This document shows, piece by piece, positions 9,929 through 16,099 of a stretch of 16,099 bases of DNA. Position 1 is the first letter of the stretch; each line of letters starts with the position of its first letter. This stretch comes from Poronia punctata (Eukaryota > Ascomycota > Sordariomycetes > Xylariales > Xylariaceae), in NCBI GenBank assembly GCA_022579005.1, contig MU401916.1, positions 1 through 16,099 on the forward strand, written 5' to 3'. The position numbers and the translations under genes were made by a program. The notes beneath the pieces are model-generated. The model saw only the letters and a list, made by a program, of their open reading frames with translations. It did not search any database and was not told the origin of the DNA.

Positions 9929-11572
9929 TGTTAACAAATATAATATATTATAAAATTACTTTTATTTAATAAATTAAATAATAAAAAAATAAATAACTAA
10001 GCTAAGCGCTTTGCTTGTTATTAATAATGTTTATAAGCACAAGCAGCGTTTAAATAAGCGCTAGCTTTACTTATAAGTACTTTATTAAAAATAACCTTTA
10101 TTGCTAGCAAAAGTATAAAAAAGTAAAAAAAAGAAAATAATCTTTATAGTAAATTATAAAAAAAAAAATATAATAAATAATTATAAGCAATTTAATAGCT
10201 TATTTAGGCGCTATAACCTTTTTATAAGCATTAGCGTTATTATTAAAGTGCTTATTTTTTAATACTTGCTTAGCAAAGCTTTTTCTTTAGCATAATTAAT
10301 TTTGCTTTTTTTAAAAAGCAAGCTAAAGACTATATTAAATATAAGCATAAAATGCTTTAATAAAAGCAAACTTATAATTAAAATAAGTTAAATAAACATT
10401 ATAAGTAATATAAAAAAGCTTATAAATATACTAGCTTTATTTTTTTTATAATAAAATATTATAAAAGCTAAGTTATGCTTGCTTATGCTATAAAATTTTT
10501 TTATATAAGCTTAAGCTAAAAAAGCAGCAAGATTTTTTATATTAAAGTTTATATTTATGTACTTAGCTATAGCTTTAAACTTTTTTTTAACTAATAAACT
10601 ATTTACATACTAAAAATAAGTTTAAATTTTATATTATATACTATAAAATAGCGTAGCAAGTATTAAATAAAAAAAAGAATGCGTATATTATTTACTTTAT
10701 AATTAAAAAGCATAATAACGTTTTAAATACTTTAAAAATTAATTAAAAACTAATATTTATATACTAAAAAGTAGTAATAAGTATATAAAATAAGAAAATA
10801 TAAAAGCAAAAATATATAAAAAAAAAGTTAAAAAATTTAAAAAAGTATTTAAGCTTATAAAAGTATTAGCGCAAGCAAAGTAAATAAATAGCAAATATAA
10901 CTAAGCACTTTAATATAATATAAAATATTTAAAGTACTTAGTTTAAATATAAGTATATTTTATATATTTATAAGCTTATATAAATAATATAGTATTAAAG
11001 TACTTTAATTACTTTAACTTATTTTAATTATTATATATTATAACGCATTTTTAAATATATACTTATATTTAAAAAACACTTAAAAGTTTTTAGTATTTAT
11101 ATAATTACTAGCGCTTTATAAGTTTTATAATATATTTTAAATATATAAACATATTTAAAAATTAGCTTATATATGCTAATATTACTATTTTATTTATAAT
11201 AATTTCTTTTTATTTACTTATATTATTTTGCTAGTTAATATTTAAAGCTATTTATAATAGTTAGCTTTAAATAAAAAGTATATAATAAATAAAACATATA
11301 ACCTAAATTTAAAAGTATTAAAAGTACTTTAAGTAACTAAGTATATAATAACTTTATTTTAAATAAAGTAAAATACGCTACGCATATTTTAAGCTATTAT
11401 ATAATATATACTTATACTTAAAAGGTATTAAAAATATATAAAGCACTTTAAACCTAGCTAAATACTTTTATAAAATATAGTTAATTATATTATATTCTTA
11501 AGCGTATAGTTTTACTTTTAATGCTTTATACTTATTTTAATCTACTTTGTTTACTACAACTTATTATTAAAA

Positions 11573-12598
11573 TATTATAAAAAGCTTTAGCTTAACTTAG
11601 TTTAAATAAACTAGCTTAAATAAAAGCAAGTTAATAATACTTTTATATAGTGCTAGCGTTAGTATTTAAAATGTTTTTATATAAAAGTTTTTTATACTAT
11701 ACTTTTAAAAGTATATATTTTTTTTAAAAAAGTTGCTAAAAAGTATTAGCTATTGCTATACTTTTAGTTATTACTATACTTTTAGCTATATAATTATTAT
11801 TATTAATAAAGTTTAATATTGTTTAGCAAGTTTATTATACTAAGTACTAAAAGTTAATTTTATTTTTTAATTAAAAAATATACTTTTTAAAGTTATATTT
11901 AATATAAAAAGTTTAAGTGTTAGTAGTATAATAAAGTAGATATTTTTATATAAAAATAAGCTACTAGTATAGCTATATATATAAGCTTTATTATAGGTAT
12001 AAGTATAAGTATAAGTGTAAGTATAAGTGTAAGTATAAAAATAAGTGCAAGTTTAGTTATAGCTTAAATAAAGGTTAATAGTTATAAACTAATTAAGTAT
12101 AGTAGTATAACTAAAAATATTATTATAAATTATATAGTAAATATAAACTATAAAAATTCTTTTAATTTTTTTATATATAAGTTTTTTTTAAGTATAAACG
12201 TAAGGACTTTTTTAAAACCTAATTTTAAAGCTTTTTTAAAAAACTATTTTTAACTATTTTAAAAATATTTTAGTTTTAACTTTTAAAGTTTGCTTAATAA
12301 TTATATATAAAGCTATTTATAAAACGTTTGCTGCTTTATATATAGTTATATAAGCATTTAGCTATATACGTTATAACTATTTTTTAATTAAATAATTAGT
12401 TAAGCTAAAATTTTATATTAAAATAATTAAAGTTAATATAGTTTTTTAAACTTTAATATTAACGTTTAAACTTATAAAAATGTTTTTATATATAAAAGCA
12501 TAAAAACTTTAAGTATTGCTAGTAGTATTTTTAGCAGTATAGTTTTTTTAAGCATTTAAAAACTAGCTTTTATTTTTAGCTATTATAGCAGTTTATAT
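11573..12598. other. Gene-free degraded DNA right of repeat copy B
   Basis: A+T-rich sequence unrelated to what follows copy A. There is no reading frame of note, no RNA gene and no terminal repeat seen. It contains a degenerate hexamer array (11997-12052) and ends against an A15 tract, which would fit the tail of a plus-strand retroelement lying here. That is inference only, since no element protein can be read. Confidence 0.6.
11997..12052 (+). repeat. Degenerate AAGTAT hexamer array
   Basis: About nine tandem six-base units of AAGTAT with AAGTGT, AAAAAT and AAGTGC variants. The TGT/TAT alternation is a TpG-to-TpA difference, as RIP would produce from an AAGTGT-type array, or simply microsatellite variation. 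Confidence 0.75.
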
Positions 12599-12613
12599 AA
12601 AAAAAAAAAAAAA
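12599..12613 (+). repeat. A15 tract at the left edge of the weakly mutated island
   Basis: Fifteen consecutive A bases directly followed by GGTATAAAAATGCATAC. It marks the change from strongly RIP-mutated DNA on the left to weaker RIP on the right. It could be the poly(A) tail of a plus-strand retroelement ending here, or a simple homopolymer. Confidence 0.6.
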
Positions 12614-12656
12614 GGTATAAAAATGCATACTTATAAGCTTATATAATTTATATGTT

Positions 12657-12677
12657 CTTTGCTTAAAAAAAGCAAAG
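12657..12677 (+). other. Perfect 8-bp hairpin (CTTTGCTT / AAGCAAAG)
   Basis: Arms 12657-12664 and 12670-12677 surround a five-A loop. It sits near the left edge of the RIP-poor island, with no flanking gene. A role is not evident. Confidence 0.5.
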
Positions 12678-13251
12678 CTTAAAATAATATTATAAAATTT
12701 AAAAAAAGTCTTTTTATATAAAGCGTTTTATAAAGCAATATTACTTTATATAATAATATTTTAAAAAATCTTGTTTATTAACCTGCTTTGCTAATTTGTT
12801 ATTAATAAATAATAACGTATATTATTAAAAATAATAACTAATTAGTATTAGTTTTTTTACTAAAAAACAAAAAGTACTTTGTTTTTTATATATATAATAA
12901 ACTTATATAGCTAAAGACTTTGTTTTTATATATAATTAAAAAAATAAAGCAATAAACAATATATAAAACAAATAACAATAAATTTTATTTTTTTAAATTA
13001 GTTTTATATATTTAAATTTTAAATTAAAAACTGCTGCTAAAGCGCAATTCTTTTTTATGTTATCTTTATACAAAGCTAACTAATTTAATTAAAATTAAAA
13101 AGGCTAAAAAAACTTTGCTAGTGTTTAAGCTATAAGTTAGCTACTATATAGCTAATAAGTGCTTTGTTTACTTAGTTAGGTTAGCTTAACTCCTACAGCT
13201 TTAGCAGCTTAAGCCGCGTTTTTAGCTATAGTGTTTTTACTAATGATTTAA

Positions 13252-13296
13252 TATATATAGCTATTTAAATTAACTATATAGCTATAGCTATATATA
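13252..13296 (+). repeat. AT-rich inverted repeat with a nested 20-bp palindrome
   Basis: Arms of 13 bp at 13252-13264 and 13284-13296 are perfect reverse complements around a 19-base loop. A second, perfect 20-bp palindrome with two AGCT cores occupies 13275-13294. Such AT-rich palindromes can extrude as cruciforms. Low complexity makes chance occurrence possible. Confidence 0.6.
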
Positions 13297-13332
13297 TATA
13301 TATAACTACTTTTTTTATTTTTATTAATAAAA

Positions 13333-13360
13333 GTAAATAAGTAAGTAAGTAAGTAAATAA
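13333..13360 (+). repeat. GTAA tetranucleotide microsatellite
   Basis: Four perfect GTAA units (13341-13356) flanked by imperfect GTAAATAA and ATAA, inside the RIP-poor island. Confidence 0.75.
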
Positions 13361-13554
13361 AAAAATAAAGGTATTATAACTACTATATTAAGTAGTTTTA
13401 GTTATAGATTAGTTAAATAGCAGTATAGCTAACTAGGTAGCTTATAGCTATTATCTTTTTTAATTATAAATACTAAAGCTTGCACTTATAAATAGCTATA
13501 GCTTTACTATAGCGTGCATATATAGGTCTGCATACTTTATAAGATTTTAAAGGC

Positions 13555-13573
13555 TTTTTTTTTTTTTTTTTTT
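13555..13573 (+). repeat. T19 tract at the right edge of the weakly mutated island
   Basis: Nineteen T bases after AAAGGC. Read on the minus strand this is a poly(A) tract, as expected at the 3' end of a minus-strand non-LTR element lying to the right. It could also be a simple homopolymer. It coincides with the return toward stronger RIP on its right, which becomes marked beyond about 13820. Confidence 0.6.
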
Positions 13574-16099
13574 AAAGATTTTTATTAATAAATTAAGTTA
13601 CTTTTAAAAGCTTTGCTTTTTTTATAACCTAATTATAATAATTTTAAAGTTATTAATATAAATTAAAAAGTACGTTGCTTTAATTTGCTAATTTAATTTA
13701 AATTAAACTAACTTAACTTAGTAGTACTATTTAATTAGTTTACTAAAATTAATATTTTAGCTACTTATATTAACTAAAATTATAGCTTAAAAAAATAAAA
13801 AGCGCATAAAAATGCATATAGCTATAAAGTAATAAGCTTTAGTTAAAGTATTATACTTAAATAATAACTTTATTAAAATTATTTTAAAAATTAATAAAAT
13901 TTTATAAACAAAAGCTTATAAACAATTTATTATAGTTTTTTATTTTTTTTTAAAAATAAGTACTAAAGTTTTAAACTATAACTTTAAAAAATTTAAAAAT
14001 AAAAAAACTTTTAATATTTTAATAAAGTAAGCTTAAGTTTTTAATTAATATTTTGCTAAAAATATTTTTAAAAACTTTTACTATATATTTATAATTAAAA
14101 TTTTGTATTAAAAAATATAAAATACTATAAAAACCTTTACTAAGCTATATATTAAAAAAATAAATAAACTTAGTTTTTTATTTATAGCTTTTATTAAAAA
14201 TAAATATAAAGCAATTTTTAAGTTTAATAAAGCTATAAATATTAAAATATTTAATAACTTAATAAGTACTTATTTTAATATAGTATTTTAAAAATTTAAA
14301 ATTTAAACTTTAATATTAATTATATATTAAGTTTAAGCTAACTTAATATATTACTTATTATTAAATAATAAATAAACTATAGCTAACTTAGTTTGTTAAA
14401 CTTATTTTTTAACTTATTTAAAATTAAAAAAAAGCGTAAAGCTTAAAGCTAAAATATAACGCTTAAAATAATTAATAAAAAATTAAAGTTATAACTATAA
14501 TAAAAGTATACTTTTACTAGTATTAAATTAAAATAAAATTATAAACTATATAGCTTAAAAGCTAGCGTTAGCATATAAAAAAATTAATTATTTTTAAAGT
14601 TAAATTATTAATATTAACTAATAAGTAGTAAACTTACTAGCTTATAGCTAGTTTTTATTTTAAAACATTATAACTTTTACTACTATAATAGTATAGCTTT
14701 ATAAATTTATAAAAATAAAAATATTTACTTTTTATAATAAAACAAATAAAAATAAAGTTATATTTAAAATATAGCTATAATATATATATAATTGCTTTAA
14801 AGTTAATAAAAACTAATTTATTAATAATAAAGCTAAACTAGCTAATATTAAAGCATACTTTAAAAGTATAGTAGCTAAAAACTTATAGCTATACTTATAA
14901 AATAACTACTTTAACATAATTAATATATTAACTAAGCTTTTAAATTACTTAAAAAGTAAGTATAAAAATATAAACTAAAAATAATATATTAAGGTTAAGT
15001 ATTAAAAGTTAAAAATAAAAAGTTTAACTAACTATTAAAACTTTAAAAATAGCTTTATATAACTTGCTAATAAGTAAAAAAATTTATAAGCTAAATAAAA
15101 AAAAAGTTTTATAATAAACTAATTACTTACTTATAATATAAAACTATAGCTTAATACTTTAATAATAATATTAATTTTAACGTATTTATTTAATATTATA
15201 TATAAGTAGTTTATATTTTTTAATAAAGAAATAAATATAAGTTAGCTTAAAAGCTTATAAGCAATATAAATAACCTTTATAATAATAATATTATTAAAAT
15301 AATTTAAATAAACCTAGCAAAACTAAATATTATTATAAAAAACTATATATAACCTTATAATAAAAAAAAACTTAGTTTACAACCTTTTTTATAACTATAA
15401 CTTTTTTATTATTAAAAGCTAATGCTTTAACTATAAAAAATAAAAATATACTTTTTATAATTACTTACTAAAAAAAATAGCTTAAAATAATAAGCTTAAA
15501 TTTAAGCAATTTTTATAGCTTATAGTTATCATGCTAACGCTTTTTTAAAAAAAAAAAAAAAAAAAAGAGTAAACTTTAAAAAATAACTTTAAAATAAATA
15601 AACTTTTACTTAAAAAAGTGTTGCTAAATATTAATATATATAAAAAAATAAGTATAATAAATAAGTATATAAAAAAAAACTTTGTTATATTTAGCTATAT
15701 ACTATTAAATAATAACTTTTTTTTATAAATAAATAACGTTTTAAGTAATATAAAAGCTAATATATATAGAGTAATAAATATACTATTAATAATAAAAATT
15801 AAAACTAGTTTAAATTTAAAAACTATTATAAACTTTAACTATTAAATAATAATTAAATTTAATAAAAAAAGCTATTAAAAATATATGAAATTTTAATAAT
15901 TACTTTTTAAGTAAATAAATAAATATTTAAAAATATTTTTTTAATAATATTATATATATAATATAATATAATACTAAAAAAACTATAGTTTACTAAACGT
16001 AAAATACTACTAAACTATAAAAACTACTAACTTATATTTTTTTAAACTTTACTTATAAAATTTAATTATTTTTTAAATAAAAATACTTATTTATAAATA
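13574..16099. other. Gene-free, RIP-degraded DNA to the window end
   Basis: About 2.5 kb with stop codons throughout and very low CpA/TpG: sampled lines at 14881 and 15001 give 1/6 and 0/5 for (CpA+TpG)/(ApC+GpT). No protein, RNA gene or terminal repeat was recognised. It contains an A20 tract (15547-15566) and an AT-repeat stretch near 15949-15974. It is likely old transposon remains. Confidence 0.65.
15547..15566 (+). repeat. A20 homopolymer tract
   Basis: Twenty A bases, preceded by six T and by a slightly richer patch (ATCATGCTAACGC). It could be a retroelement tail or replication slippage. It is the longest homopolymer in the window. Confidence 0.6.

Larger units (their letters stand above)
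8131..11572 (+). repeat. RIP-degraded dispersed repeat, copy B
   Basis: This is the second copy of the unit at 1-3443, in direct orientation, with about 4.7 kb of unrelated sequence between them. The left limit is only the first position where I can still pair it with copy A (near 8131-8150). The true left boundary may be further left, because copy A is cut by the window edge. The right limit is where the shared block ending near 11571 stops. Sequence after the two right ends does not match (3444 onward versus 11573 onward), so this is a dispersed repeat and not an 8.1 kb tandem duplication. Copy B has an extra 82 bp near its left end. It lacks about 67 bp and one 30-bp unit present in copy A. 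Differences are mostly transitions in both directions, which fits independent mutation of both copies after duplication. Confidence 0.9.
12614..13554. other. RIP-poor island, about 0.94 kb, without a recognisable gene
   Basis: CpA and TpG are much more frequent here than elsewhere. Six sampled lines (12961, 13021, 13081, 13141, 13441, 13501) give (CpA+TpG)/(ApC+GpT) of about 18/25, against about 7/31 in six lines from the rest. The stretch around 13170-13235 is also the most G+C-rich of the window (CTCCTACAGC, AAGCCGCG). No long reading frame is open on either strand and I see no tRNA or 5S promoter boxes. It is bounded by an A15 tract and a T19 tract. The likely reading is sequence that was single-copy or inserted late and so met less RIP, lying between older elements. 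Confidence 0.6.

Noticed and set aside
12657..12677. Rho-independent terminator
   Set aside because: There is no T tract after the stem, no upstream gene, and the setting is not bacterial.
13165..13190. GTTAGGTTAG resembling telomere repeat TTAGGG
   Set aside because: There are fewer than two imperfect units and no array, so it is not telomeric.
15300..15480. A weak, stop-interrupted reading on the plus strand that loosely recalled the start of a Gypsy-type reverse transcriptase
   Set aside because: Spacing between the few matching residues is wrong and the aspartate position cannot come from the observed codon by C-to-T or G-to-A change, so it is chance in low-complexity sequence.
1..16099. 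Mitochondrial, Plasmodium-like or Dictyostelium-like A+T-rich DNA
   Set aside because: The selective loss of CpA/TpG, the preference for AGCT, ACT and AGT contexts, and the transition-only divergence between copies fit RIP. Simple A+T bias would not produce the copy-to-copy pattern, and no mitochondrial genes are present.

Overview
This window is extremely A+T-rich (about 13-20% G+C in the lines I counted by hand), is dense in stop codons in every frame, and holds no gene I can recognise. Its base pattern is that of fungal DNA ruined by repeat-induced point mutation (RIP). CpA and TpG are depleted, TpA is in excess, and the surviving C and G bases sit mostly in AGCT, ACT, AGT, GCT and AGC, contexts a CpA-to-TpA mutator leaves alone. 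In six sampled 60-base lines the (CpA+TpG)/(ApC+GpT) count is about 7/31. In two lines TpA/ApT is about 27/17. Both are on the RIP side of the thresholds used for Neurospora. The best fit is an AT-rich heterochromatic block (transposon graveyard, possibly pericentromeric) of a filamentous ascomycete (Pezizomycotina). The species cannot be told from this sequence.

Layout: (1) 1-3443 is copy A of a long repeat whose left end probably lies beyond the window. (2) 3444-8130 is a 4.7 kb degraded spacer with no recognisable gene. (3) 8131-11572 is copy B of the same repeat in the same orientation. The two copies align over about 3.4 kb at roughly 90-95% identity. Where I aligned them by eye, nearly every substitution is C/T or G/A, and each copy keeps C or G bases the other has lost. 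Both copies carry a stop-free ORF (98 and 106 codons) built on a 60-bp tandem repeat that would encode a 20-residue hydrophobic unit. It is probably a chance or relic ORF. (4) 11573-12598 is more degraded DNA with a degenerate AAGTAT hexamer array. (5) 12599-13573 is an A15 tract, then about 940 bp with clearly weaker RIP (CpA+TpG over ApC+GpT about 18/25 in six sampled lines), then a T19 tract. This may be a remnant of less-mutated sequence between two older insertions, and it contains palindromes and a GTAA microsatellite. (6) 13574-16099 is strongly RIP-degraded DNA with an A20 tract and nothing recognisable.

There is no working gene set here. The useful signal is genome history: a repeat duplicated and then mutated copy by copy, structural differences between the copies (67-bp, 82-bp and 30-bp indels), and a RIP-poor island. 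I recognised no tRNA, rRNA, CRISPR array or intact transposase or reverse transcriptase. All dinucleotide counts and alignments are by eye on samples and should be recomputed.
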